From the NCBI GenBank assembly GCA_023404705.1, contig JAEYAU010000056.1:1-20635 (forward strand): a stretch of 20,635 nt of DNA, in the 5' to 3' direction. This stretch comes from Pseudomonadota bacterium (GTDB lineage Bacteria > Pseudomonadota > Alphaproteobacteria > Rhizobiales > Xanthobacteraceae). Under the pieces are notes generated by a model, which saw only the letters and a list, made by a program, of their open reading frames with translations, had not been told where the DNA came from and did not search any database. Both the position numbers and the translations under genes were made by a program. Shown piece after piece: positions 13,347 through 20,635 of this stretch. Every line of letters starts with the position of its first letter. Position 1 is the stretch's first letter.

Positions 13347-13383
13347 GAGCTATAGAATTCTAGTCTATTGAGCTATCGAATTC
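13347..13383. promoter_or_regulatory. Candidate TetR operator: tandem GAGCTATMGAATTC sites
   Basis: GAGCTATAGAATTC (13347-13360) and GAGCTATCGAATTC (13370-13383) are direct repeats with one mismatch, 23 bases apart. TAGAATTCTA (13353-13362) is a perfect palindrome inside the first. They lie 30-67 bases before the ligase ATG. A weak promoter, TTGTCT (13338-13343) and TAGTCT (13361-13366) at 17-base spacing, would be covered by a bound repressor. Confidence 0.55.
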
Positions 13384-13413
13384 CGGCGGCAACGCTTCGG
13401 GGAGGCACGCGCG

Positions 13414-15282
13414 ATGGAGATCGCTGCGGAGGGCCTGCGCCGCAAGACGGCGCCGCAGCTGCTGTGCGAACGCGCCGCGGCCACGCCCGACGCCGTTGCG
13501 TTCCGCTCCAAGCATCTCGGCCTCTATCGCGAGCGCACCTGGCGCGATTACGCGCGGCTCGTCGGGCATGCGGCGGAAGTCTTCTCCACGCTCGGCTTGA
13601 AGGCGGGCGACCGCGTCGCCATCATGGGCGACCCTTGCGAGGAATGGATCATCGCGGATCTCGCCGCGCAGTCGCTCGGCGCCGTGGTCTACGGCATCTA
13701 TCCGACGGCCTCCGCGGCGGAAGTCGAATTTCAGATGCGCGACGGCGGCGCCGTGCTGTTCGTCGCCGAGGACCAGGAATATGTCGATAAGATCCTCGGC
13801 GTCGCCGACCGCCTGCCGGATCTGGAGCACATCGTCGTCGTCGATGACACGGCGATGTTCGACTACGCGGATGCGCGTCTGCAGAGCTGGCGCGCGCTGC
13901 TCGACACAACGCCTGAGCCCGATCTCCCCGCCTTCACGGGGCGTGTGGCCCGTGTGCGGCCCGAGGATCCGGCCTTCATCGTCTACACCTCCGGCACCAC
14001 CGGCAATCCCAAGGGCGCGCTCGTCACGCACGGCAAGCATCTCGCGGCCACGGCCAACATCGTCAGCCATTATCCGACGCTCGCCGCCAAGGACCATCGC
14101 ACGGTGGTCTATCTGCCGGTCTGCCACGTGCTCGGCCGCGATGTCGCCGTGACGCTGCCGTTAATCTCGCGCCTGGTGCCGCATTTCGGCGAGGACCCGG
14201 AGGATCTCGCCACCACGCTGTTCGAGGTCGCGCCGACGATCCTGTTCACGGTTCCTCGCTATCTGCAGAAGTTCGCCTCCCAGGTGCTGGTCGGCGTCCT
14301 CAATTCCACGAGCGCCAAGCGCGGCGCCTACGAGCTCGCCATGCGCTTCGCCCGCGAGCATGCGCGCCGGCGCTGGGAGAAGCAGGCGAGCGCCGCGCAG
14401 GAGATGCTCTATGCGGCCTGCCGCGCCGCCGTGTTCACGCCGATCCTCAACAAGCTCGGCTTCGACAAGCTCGAGCTGGTGATCAGCGGCGGCGCGCCGC
14501 TGCCGGCCGACACCATGACGCTCTGGCACATGTACGGCGTCAACGTCTGTGAGATGTATGGCCAGACCGAGACCGCGGGCGGCATCATCGCGGGTCAGCC
14601 CGGGCCGTTCCCGCGTCCAGGCGATGTCGGCACCATCCCGCAAGGCTGGGAGGTGCGCCTCGGCGATCACGCAGAGGTTCTGGTGCGCAACCCCGACATC
14701 TTCGAGGGCTACTGGCAGAACGACGAAGCGACGCGCGGAGTCTTGCGCGACGGCTGGCTCTACACGGGCGATGTCGGCGAATGGCGCGACGGCGCGTTGC
14801 GACTCGTCGACCGTGCGCGCGATTTCATCGTCACGGCCGGCGGCAAGACGATCTCGCCCGTCACGGTCGAGAACGCACTGCGCGCGAGCCCTTACATCGG
14901 CGAAGCCGTCGTGATCGGCCATGGCCGCAAATACCTCACGGCGCTGATCGAGATCGACTTCGACACCGTCTCGGAATGGGCGCGCCGTAATGACGTGCCC
15001 TATACGGGGTTCACCAGCCTCGCGCATCACGCGCGCGTGCGCGAGTTGATCCGCGCCGAGATCGACAAGGCCAACGCAGCGCTCGCCCGCGTCGAGCAGG
15101 TGAAGGACTTCCGCATTCTGCCGAAGGCGCTCGATCCCGAAGAGGAGGGCGAGCCCGTGACGCCCACCCGCAAGGTGAAGCGCGCCCTCATGGAGCGCCG
15201 CTTCGGCGAGCTGATCGAGAGCATGTACGACGACACCGAGGAGCGCCTGCTCGCCGCGGAGGTGCGCGGCGCACGCGCGTGA
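13414..15282 (+). CDS. AMP-forming acyl-CoA synthetase (long-chain/FadD15-like)
   Basis: This 622-residue cytoplasmic enzyme is an ANL-superfamily ligase that adenylates a carboxylic acid and transfers it to CoA. Motifs in order are YTSGTTGNPKG (191-201, phosphate loop), ISGGAPLP (357-364), MYGQTE (381-386), YTGDVGEW (450-457, ribose-binding Asp452), DRARDFIVTAGGKTISP (466-482, hinge) and TPTRKVKR (583-590), with Lys587 the likely catalytic lysine. Sequence style and length match the long-chain/bacterial FadD15-like or RPA-type ligases more than benzoate-CoA ligases. GGGGAGG 8 bases before ATG 13414 is a strong ribosome-binding site. It is followed after 23 bases by an ABC importer binding protein, suggesting the imported acid is its substrate. 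Chain length or aromatic nature cannot be read from sequence. Confidence 0.93.
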   Translation: MEIAAEGLRRKTAPQLLCERAAATPDAVAFRSKHLGLYRERTWRDYARLVGHAAEVFSTLGLKAGDRVAIMGDPCEEWIIADLAAQSLGAVVYGIYPTASAAEVEFQMRDGGAVLFVAEDQEYVDKILGVADRLPDLEHIVVVDDTAMFDYADARLQSWRALLDTTPEPDLPAFTGRVARVRPEDPAFIVYTSGTTGNPKGALVTHGKHLAATANIVSHYPTLAAKDHRTVVYLPVCHVLGRDVAVTLPLISRLVPHFGEDPEDLATTLFEVAPTILFTVPRYLQKFASQVLVGVLNSTSAKRGAYELAMRFAREHARRRWEKQASAAQEMLYAACRAAVFTPILNKLGFDKLELVISGGAPLPADTMTLWHMYGVNVCEMYGQTETAGGIIAGQPGPFPRPGDVGTIPQGWEVRLGDHAEVLVRNPDIFEGYWQNDEATRGVLRDGWLYTGDVGEWRDGALRLVDRARDFIVTAGGKTISPVTVENALRASPYIGEAVVIGHGRKYLTALIEIDFDTVSEWARRNDVPYTGFTSLAHHARVRELIRAEIDKANAALARVEQVKDFRILPKALDPEEEGEPVTPTRKVKRALMERRFGELIESMYDDTEERLLAAEVRGARA

Positions 15283-15305
15283 GACAAGAACCAGGGAGGA
15301 GAGAC

Positions 15306-16460
15306 ATGCGCAGATACCTGATGGCCACGGCGCTCGCGCTCATCGCAGCGCCGGCCGCCGCGCAGGACGCCTATGTGGTCGGCATCACGGCCGCACTCAC
15401 GGGCCCGCCCGCCAGCACCTATGCGCCCGCAGTCGAGGCGCTGCGCATCTACATGGATCGCGTCAATGCGGCCGGCGGCATCAACGGCAAGCAGGTCCGT
15501 CTCGTCATCCAGGACGACTCGGCCGAGCCCTCCAAGGCGACCGCGAACGCCAAGAAGCTGCTCACGCAGGACAGCGCGGTGCTGCTGATCAATGCCAGCT
15601 TGTCCTCGACCTACGCGCCGGTGGTGGCGGAGACCAAGCGCGCCGGCGTGCCGCTGCTGTTCTCGGGCGGCGTCTGCCCCAAGGAGGTCTATCCGCCAGC
15701 CGATGCGCTGCAGTTCTGCACTACGGCCTATGCGTCGACCTATGACAGCCGCGCCGCGCTCGCCTTCGTGAAGGAGACCGCGAAGGCGCCCGTGAAGCTC
15801 GGCCTCGCCGCCATGGCGATCCCGATCTCGCGCGGCGAGATCGAGTTCGCGGCCAAGCAGGCGCCCGACCTCGGCATGACGGTGGTCGACAGCGAAGTGA
15901 TCCCGCCGCCGACGCCAGACTACACGCCCTTCGCGACCAAGCTGAAGGATGCGGGCGCGACCTGGGTGTTCAGTTGGGCGCCCTGGGTGACGCAGGTGCG
16001 CACCCTGGAAGCGTTGCGCAAGCTCGGCTGGGAGAACGACTATGTCGCCTGGGCGCATCTCGAGGCCGAGGCCGAGCTCGCGCGCCTGAAGGACGGCAAG
16101 TTCTGGGTGGTCGGCGCCAACGCCCTGTTCCAGGACGGCCTGCCGATCCACAAGGAGATCGCGGACGCCGCGCAGAAGGCCGGCATCAAATATCCCGCCA
16201 ACCAGATGGCCGAAGGCTGGATCGCCGCCATGGTGATCGAGGCCGCGCTGAAGGCGACGCCCTGGCCCGCGACGCCCGCGAAGGTCGCGGCCGCGATGTC
16301 CGACCTCAAGGTCGACACCAAGGGCCTGCGCGGCGGTCCGATCGAGTGGACCAAGGACAACCACTTCCGCACGCGCCAATACTATCGCGTCTACGGCTGG
16401 GACACATCGAAGAACGCCATCGTGCGCGCGAAGGACTGGGTGGCGTACGACGTGAAGTGA
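15306..16460 (+). CDS. Liv-type ABC transporter substrate-binding protein
   Basis: This 384-residue periplasmic protein is a branched-chain-amino-acid-type receptor (type I fold). A signal peptide MRRYLMATALALIAAPAAAQ precedes the mature protein, which starts with VVGITAALTGPPASTY and continues with NAAGGINGKQVRLVIQDD, hallmark elements of the family. GGGAGGAGAG before ATG 15306 is a strong ribosome-binding site and rules out the upstream GTG at 15279. Its location between a CoA ligase and two Liv permeases suggests it binds a carboxylic acid, perhaps aromatic as in Rhodopseudomonas homologues, rather than leucine. The downstream gap contains a palindromic repeat, so the permease genes may be expressed at a lower level than this receptor. 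Confidence 0.93.
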   Translation: MRRYLMATALALIAAPAAAQDAYVVGITAALTGPPASTYAPAVEALRIYMDRVNAAGGINGKQVRLVIQDDSAEPSKATANAKKLLTQDSAVLLINASLSSTYAPVVAETKRAGVPLLFSGGVCPKEVYPPADALQFCTTAYASTYDSRAALAFVKETAKAPVKLGLAAMAIPISRGEIEFAAKQAPDLGMTVVDSEVIPPPTPDYTPFATKLKDAGATWVFSWAPWVTQVRTLEALRKLGWENDYVAWAHLEAEAELARLKDGKFWVVGANALFQDGLPIHKEIADAAQKAGIKYPANQMAEGWIAAMVIEAALKATPWPATPAKVAAAMSDLKVDTKGLRGGPIEWTKDNHFRTRQYYRVYGWDTSKNAIVRAKDWVAYDVK

Positions 16461-16468
16461 CGTTTGCT

Positions 16469-16557
16469 CGTCATGGCCGGGCTTGTCCCGGCCATCCACG
16501 TCTTTCTTGCTGCGCCGTCGCAAGGCGTGGATGCCCGGCACAAGGCCGGGCATGACG
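16469..16557. repeat. Double-hairpin palindromic repeat (REP-like)
   Basis: Arms 16469-16500 and 16526-16557 are inverted copies matching at 28 of 32 positions. Each arm is itself a perfect hairpin: ATGGCCGGG/CCCGGCCAT around CTTGT in the left, and ATGCCCGGC/GCCGGGCAT around ACAAG in the right. The element resembles, from memory, a repeat abundant in Bradyrhizobium and relatives. It fills most of the gap between the receptor and first permease genes and could stabilise upstream mRNA or attenuate transcription. Confidence 0.8.
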
Positions 16558-16590
16558 GAGAGTACAGCCGGCTCATTTGCAAGGTCCCCC

Positions 16591-17463
16591 GTGCAGCTCA
16601 CCGTCAACATCATCGTCCTCGCGTCCATCTACGCACTGATCGCCTGCGGCTATGTGCTGATCTATCGCGTCAGCCGCGTGCTCAATCTCGCGCATGGCGA
16701 GCTGATGATGCTCGGCGCCTATCTGCTCCTCGCCACCGCCTCGCTCTTCGCCGGCAATGCCTTCACGGCCATCGCGTCCGCGATCGTGCTCAGCCTCGTG
16801 GTCGGCGTGCTGGTCTATCTCTTCCTCATGCGCAAGATGACTGGCGAGATGGTGCTCGCCGCCGTGCTCACCACGGTCGCGCTCGGCATCCTGCTGCGCG
16901 GCGTGATCATCCTCGTATGGTCCGCTCAGCAGCACTATCCCGGCCAGGCGCTCGGCCTCTCCAATCCGCCCATTGCGTTGCCGGGCGGCGCGCGCATCTC
17001 GACCTTCGCGGCCGTGCTCGTCCTTTCCAATCTCGCGATCTACGGCGCGCTGTTCGTCTTCCTGCGCTACGGCCGCTGGGGCGTGCGCATGCGCGCGGCC
17101 GGCCAGAACCCGCTCCTCGCCGCCCAGCGCGGCATCAACCTGCACGGCGTATACGCGCTCGCCTGGGGCCTCTCGACCCTCACCGGCTCGCTCGCCGGCA
17201 TGCTGATCGCCCTCGACTCCGCGCTCACCGGCACCATGGTCACGATCGGCCTGAAAGCCTTCCCGGCCGCGCTGGTCGGCGGTCTCGACAGCCTGGTCGG
17301 CGCGCTCGCGGGCTCGCTCATCGTTGCGGCCGCCGAGATCTGGCTCATCCACTACGTCGACCCGCTGCTCTCCGACGTGGTGCCGTTCCTCGTGCTGATC
17401 GCCATGCTGGTCGTGCGCCCCTGGGGCCTGTTCGGCACGCGCGAGGAGCTCGATCGTGTCTAG
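16591..17463 (+). CDS. Liv-type ABC transporter permease (LivH-like)
   Basis: This inner-membrane protein, 290 residues from GTG 16591, is the LivH-type permease. It starts VQLTVNIIVLASIYALIACGYVLIYRVSRVLNLAHGE, the standard first helices and N(L)AHGE motif, and has about eight membrane helices with the ATPase-contact loop around RAAGQNPLLAAQRGIN. GTG 16591 with AAGG 6 bases upstream marks the conserved start; an ATG at 16552 adds 13 residues read from the repeat end and a TTG at 16483 adds 36 from within it. The stop at 17461-17463 overlaps the next start by 8 bases. Together with the following gene it forms the membrane channel. Confidence 0.9.
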   Translation: MQLTVNIIVLASIYALIACGYVLIYRVSRVLNLAHGELMMLGAYLLLATASLFAGNAFTAIASAIVLSLVVGVLVYLFLMRKMTGEMVLAAVLTTVALGILLRGVIILVWSAQQHYPGQALGLSNPPIALPGGARISTFAAVLVLSNLAIYGALFVFLRYGRWGVRMRAAGQNPLLAAQRGINLHGVYALAWGLSTLTGSLAGMLIALDSALTGTMVTIGLKAFPAALVGGLDSLVGALAGSLIVAAAEIWLIHYVDPLLSDVVPFLVLIAMLVVRPWGLFGTREELDRV

Positions 17464-18532
17464 GCGCCTGCCGCGCGCGAGCGGCTATTTCCGCACCAGC
17501 TACGACCAGGACTTCCGCCTCGTCGAAACGCGGCTCGAACGCGTGAGTTTCGCGCTCTTCCTCCTGGCGCTCGTCGTTTTCCCGTTCCTTGCCTCGCCCT
17601 TCAGCCTCGATCTCGCGTGCCAGGTCTTCCTCGCCGTGATCGGCGCTGTCGCGCTGATGCTGCTCACCGGCTATTGCGGCCAGATCTCGCTCGGCCATGC
17701 GGGCCTGCTCGCGGCCGGCGCCTTCACGGCCGGGATTCTGTTCAAGGAATTCGGCGCGCCGTTCTGGATCACGCTGCCCGCCGCTGCTCTGGTCGGCGCG
17801 CTGTTCGGCGTCGTCTTCGGCCTGCCGTCGCTGCGCCTGCGCGGCCTCTATCTCGCGGTGAGCACGCTCGCGCTGCACTTCGTCGTCGTCTATCTGGGCG
17901 GCGAATACGAGACCAAGCGCGGCTTCTCGACCGGCATCGTCATCGACCCGCCGCGCCTTCTGGGTTCCGAGCTCACCAACGGCAAAGCCTGGTACTTCGT
18001 CCTCCTGCTCGCCGCCGCGCTCGTATTACTGGCCTGCATCAACCTGCTGCGCAGCCGCACCGGCCGCGCCTGGCGCTCCGTGCGTGCGCACGAGACCGTC
18101 GCGGAGGCGCTCGGCATCAATGTCGCGCGCGCCAAGCTCACGGCCTTCGTCATCAGCTCCGCCTTCACGGCGCTTGCCGGCGCGCTGTTCGCCTACTATC
18201 GCGGCTTTGTCTCGGTCGAGGCCTTCTCGCTGTTCCTGACGATCCAGTATGTCGCGATGATCATCATCGGCGGCATGGGCTCCCTGCTTGGCGCGATCCT
18301 CGGTGCGGTCTTCGTGACGCTGTTCCCGTATGCGATCGAGACCGCGCTGGCGGCGCTGCCGGGCGCGCTCGCGGGCGTGCAGTTCGCCGTGAATTACGCG
18401 GCCTTCGGCGTCGTCATGATCCTGTTCCTGGTCTTCGAGCCGCTCGGCCTCGTCGGCATCTGGCGCCGCATCCAGAGCTGGTTCCTGCTCTGGCCGTTCC
18501 GCCACAAGCCGGTCGCGGGAGCGCGCCGATGA
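17456..18532 (+). CDS. Liv-type ABC transporter permease (LivM-like)
   Basis: This 358-residue inner-membrane protein is the LivM-type permease. After a charged N-terminus (about 28 residues) come hydrophobic helices with LLTGYCGQISLGHAG, the LivM hallmark, LPSLRLRGLYLAVSTLA, and the ATPase-contact loop RSVRAHETVAEALGINVARAKLTAFVISSAFTALAGAL. IIIGGMGSLLGAILGA is the last signature. The GTG start at 17456 has GAGGAG 9 bases before it and overlaps the upstream stop by 8 bases; the stop overlaps the following ATG as ATGA. The tail ends in basic residues (RHKPVAGARR). Confidence 0.93.
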   Translation: MSRRLPRASGYFRTSYDQDFRLVETRLERVSFALFLLALVVFPFLASPFSLDLACQVFLAVIGAVALMLLTGYCGQISLGHAGLLAAGAFTAGILFKEFGAPFWITLPAAALVGALFGVVFGLPSLRLRGLYLAVSTLALHFVVVYLGGEYETKRGFSTGIVIDPPRLLGSELTNGKAWYFVLLLAAALVLLACINLLRSRTGRAWRSVRAHETVAEALGINVARAKLTAFVISSAFTALAGALFAYYRGFVSVEAFSLFLTIQYVAMIIIGGMGSLLGAILGAVFVTLFPYAIETALAALPGALAGVQFAVNYAAFGVVMILFLVFEPLGLVGIWRRIQSWFLLWPFRHKPVAGARR

Positions 18533-19326
18533 GCCTGCTCGCGGTCGACAAGCTCGAAGTCGTCTATCACCGCGCCATCACGGCCGTGCAGGGCATCACG
18601 TTCCGCGTCGAACCGGGCCGGATCGTCGCCATCCTCGGCACCAACGGCGCCGGCAAGACCACGACCCTGCGCGCCGTCTCGGGCTTCCTCGGCCTCGACG
18701 ACGCCCGCGTCACCGAAGGCGCGATCCTCCACAATGGCACGCGCATCGAGAATCGTCCGCCGCACGAGATCGCGCGCCGCGGCATTGTGCTGGTGCCGGA
18801 GCGCGAGAAGGTCTTCCCCAACCTGACGGTCGCCGAGAACCTGATGGCGCCGGTCTCGCCGCGCCTGAGCGCCGCCGAGCGGCGCGAGCGCGAGGCGCTG
18901 GTCTATCAGTTCTTCCCCAAGCTCGCCGAGCTGCGCACGCGCGAGGCCGGCCTGCTCTCCGGCGGCGAGCGGCAGATGCTCGCGCTCGGCGGCGCGCTGG
19001 TGTGCCGGCCCGAGCTGCTGCTGGTCGACGAGCTCTCCCTCGGCCTTGCGCCCGTGGTGGTCGAGGATCTGGTGCGCCGCCTGGTCGAGATCCGCAGCGC
19101 CCTCGGCATCTCGATCCTCATCGTCGAGCAGAGCGCCGCCACCGTGCTGGAGATCGCCGACTACGGCTACGTCATGGAGAACGGTCGCATCGTGCTCGAC
19201 GGCGACGGCGCGCGCCTGCGCGGCCATGCCGATATCCAGGAGTTCTACCTCGGCCACGCCGGCGGCGAGCGCCGCAGCTATCGCGACATCAAGCAGTATC
19301 GCCGGAGCCGGAGGTGGTATGGCTGA
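18529..19326 (+). CDS. Liv-type ABC transporter ATPase (LivF-like)
   Basis: This 265-residue ATPase energises the importer. Walker A GTNGAGKT (37-44), signature LSGGERQ (143-149), Walker B LLLVDE (163-168) followed by LSLGLAP, and VEQ (199-201) in the switch position identify the LivF group, where Gln replaces the switch His. The C-terminus extends past the usual EFYLG by about 23 basic, tyrosine-rich residues (GGERRSYRDIKQYRRSRRWYG). ATG 18529 overlaps the LivM stop as ATGA, so the much longer frame from 17617 is out-of-register read-through of the permease gene. It overlaps the next ATPase by 8 bases. LivF precedes LivG here, the reverse of the usual E. coli order. Confidence 0.93.
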   Translation: MSLLAVDKLEVVYHRAITAVQGITFRVEPGRIVAILGTNGAGKTTTLRAVSGFLGLDDARVTEGAILHNGTRIENRPPHEIARRGIVLVPEREKVFPNLTVAENLMAPVSPRLSAAERREREALVYQFFPKLAELRTREAGLLSGGERQMLALGGALVCRPELLLVDELSLGLAPVVVEDLVRRLVEIRSALGISILIVEQSAATVLEIADYGYVMENGRIVLDGDGARLRGHADIQEFYLGHAGGERRSYRDIKQYRRSRRWYG

Positions 19327-20080
19327 GCTCACGCTCGACCGCCTGTCGCTGCGCTTCGGCGGCCTCACGGTGCTCGACGGCGTTTCCTTCGCGGTCGAGG
19401 CGGGCGAGCTGTTCGCGCTGATCGGCCCGAACGGCGCCGGCAAGACCAGCGTGCTCAACTGCATCAGCGGCATCTACCGGGGGCAGGGCGCGATCCGCTT
19501 TCAGGGCGAGGACATCGCGGGCCGCGCGCCGCACGCGATCGCGCGCCTCGGGCTCGCCCGCACCTTCCAGCACGGCGAGCTCTTCCCGCACATGAGCGTG
19601 CTCGAGAACCTGCTCACCGCGCGCCACGCCCGCATTGCCACCGGCGCCATCGGCGAGATGCTGTTCACGAGGCGCGTGCGCCGCGAGGAGGCGCGCCACC
19701 GCGAAGCCGTGGAACGTATCATCGAGTTCGTCGAGCTCGAGCCCTGGCGGCACGCACTGGTCGACGCACTGCCCTTCGGCCTGCAGAAGCTCGTCGGCTT
19801 CGCCCGCGCGCTCGCGCTCGAACCCACATTGTTGTTGCTCGACGAGCCCTCCGCCGGCCTCAACCGCGACGAGCGCGAGGACCTCGCCCGCTTCATCCTG
19901 CGCATCAAGCACGAGCTCGGCATCCCGATGATCTGGATCGAGCACGACATGCAGATGGTCACGGACCTCGCCGACCGCATCCACGTGCTGGATTACGGCC
20001 GCACGCTCGCCGAGGGCGCGCCGGCCACCGTGCTGAAGGATCCGCGGGTGATCGAAGCCTATCTCGGCCGCGCGTCGTAG
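19319..20080 (+). CDS. Liv-type ABC transporter ATPase (LivG-like)
   Basis: This 253-residue protein is the second ATPase of the importer. Walker A GPNGAGKT (36-43), a Q-loop RTFQHGELFP (81-90), signature LPFGLQK (151-157), Walker B LLLLDEP (171-177), D-loop SAGLN and switch His209 in IEHD are all present. The signature deviates from LSGGQ but LPFGLQ-type variants occur in this subfamily. TARHARI and the insertion around residues 104-130 are LivG-like. GAGG precedes ATG 19319, which overlaps the upstream stop. Its stop lies 8 bases from the stop of the convergent TRAP permease and no terminator is visible between them. Confidence 0.93.
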   Translation: MAELTLDRLSLRFGGLTVLDGVSFAVEAGELFALIGPNGAGKTSVLNCISGIYRGQGAIRFQGEDIAGRAPHAIARLGLARTFQHGELFPHMSVLENLLTARHARIATGAIGEMLFTRRVRREEARHREAVERIIEFVELEPWRHALVDALPFGLQKLVGFARALALEPTLLLLDEPSAGLNRDEREDLARFILRIKHELGIPMIWIEHDMQMVTDLADRIHVLDYGRTLAEGAPATVLKDPRVIEAYLGRAS

Positions 20081-20088
20081 GCGCGCGA

Positions 20089-20635
20089 TTACCCCATCAG
20101 CAGCTTCGGCAGGAACAGGGTGATTGCCGGGAAGCTCACCAGAAGCACGAGGCGCGTGGCGTCGGCGGCGAGGAACGGCACCACGCCCGCGCTGGCGGTC
20201 TCGAACTTGATCGTGCCCGACACCGCGCAGATCACGAACAGGTTCATGCCGACGGGCGGCGTGATCAGGCCGATCTCGACCACCGAGGTGACCAGAATGC
20301 CGAACCAGATCGGGTCGTAGCCGAGATTGCTCACCAGCGGGAAGAAGATCGGCAGCGTGATCAGCATCATGGAGAGCGAGTCGAGGAAGCAGCCGAGGAT
20401 CACATAGACGATCAGGATCAGGATCAGCACGCCGATCGGCGGCAGGTCGAAGAAGCGGATCAGCTCAAGCAGCTTCTGCGGCAGCGTCGAGGTCTCGATG
20501 AAGAACTGCAGCACCGAGGTGCCGACCAGGATCAAAAAGATCATGCCGGTCGTCGCCGCCGTCTCGATCAGCGACTCGCGTACCACCTCCCAGGTGAGTT
20601 GTCCGCGCCAGGCCGCCAGCACCACGGCGCCGAAC
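20089..20635 (-). CDS. TRAP transporter large permease, DctM type (N-terminus beyond window)
   Basis: This is the C-terminal ~181 residues of a TRAP transporter large membrane subunit (DctM family), which uses a sodium or proton gradient to import carboxylates. Visible features are ETAATTGMIFLILVGTSVLQFF, then PIGVLILILIVYVILGCFLDSLSMMLITLPIFFPL, and GILVTSVVEIGLITPPVGMNLFVI, which is the highly conserved family C-terminal signature. The gene continues past the window edge, where the frame is still open (FGA before VLAAW). About 240-260 residues are missing. The small permease and DctP receptor, if linked, would lie beyond the window. It converges on the ABC operon. Confidence 0.93.
   Translation of the reverse strand, partial: FGAVVLAAWRGQLTWEVVRESLIETAATTGMIFLILVGTSVLQFFIETSTLPQKLLELIRFFDLPPIGVLILILIVYVILGCFLDSLSMMLITLPIFFPLVSNLGYDPIWFGILVTSVVEIGLITPPVGMNLFVICAVSGTIKFETASAGVVPFLAADATRLVLLVSFPAITLFLPKLLMG

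Noticed and set aside
15027..16628. 533-residue open frame antisense to the ABC receptor gene
   Set aside because: No recognisable motif; the forward strand encodes a signal peptide and a full Liv-type receptor. The frame also runs through the palindromic repeat.
17617..19326. 569-residue frame ending in the LivF ATPase
   Set aside because: The first 300 residues are out-of-frame reading of the LivM permease; the true ATPase start is ATG 18529 coupled to the LivM stop.

Overview
This is high-GC DNA with the gene style of an alphaproteobacterium of the order Hyphomicrobiales (Bradyrhizobium/Rhodoplanes/Pseudolabrys-like). The main support is a MurJ with the classic arginines, Liv-type ABC, TTT and TRAP uptake genes, and at least three intergenic palindromic elements of the kind scattered through Rhizobiales genomes (1335-1381, 2861-2941, 16469-16557). 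The species cannot be fixed from the sequence alone. Genes are densely packed, no intergenic gap exceeds 300 bases, and no tRNA, rRNA, CRISPR array, phage or insertion sequence was seen.

Layout. 1-1287 (-): 5' part of murJ. 1457-2458 (+): adenosine kinase-like PfkB kinase with a readable promoter. 2553-2840 (+): small cysteine-rich unknown protein. 2939-6199 (-): compact operon galB-like, ligK-like, ligI-like, TTT solute-binding protein, preceded by a same-strand LysR regulator (6322-7218). Together its enzymes cover 2-pyrone-4,6-dicarboxylate -> 4-oxalomesaconate/4-carboxy-2-hydroxymuconate -> 4-carboxy-4-hydroxy-2-oxoadipate -> pyruvate + oxaloacetate, the lower protocatechuate-4,5-cleavage/gallate route. 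7335-7973 (+): glyoxalase II-like metallo-hydrolase. 8076-9017 and 9205-10230 (+): two unrecognised membrane-anchored coiled-coil proteins sharing a homologous C-terminal domain, each followed by a hairpin terminator. 10378-11507 (+): exported UlaG-like metallo-beta-lactamase-fold protein with a degenerate metal motif, coupled to a small unknown protein. 11510-12613 (-): MetE-C-like methyltransferase.

12704-20080 (+): a regulator-ligase-transporter island: TetR regulator, acyl-CoA synthetase, and a complete Liv-type ABC importer (binding protein, two permeases, two ATPases) with overlapping genes. Shared CTATAGAATT-type sites lie in both the tetR/metE-like and the tetR/ligase gaps, suggesting TetR control of an uptake-and-CoA-activation unit for an unidentified carboxylic acid. 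20089-20635 (-): C-terminal part of a TRAP large permease, convergent with the ABC operon.

The theme is scavenging of plant or lignin-derived carboxylates: three uptake classes (TTT, Liv ABC, TRAP) sit beside a ring-fragment catabolic operon and an acyl-CoA ligase. The best candidate for something undescribed is the tandem paralogous coiled-coil pair at 8076-10230 with its unusual upstream regions.
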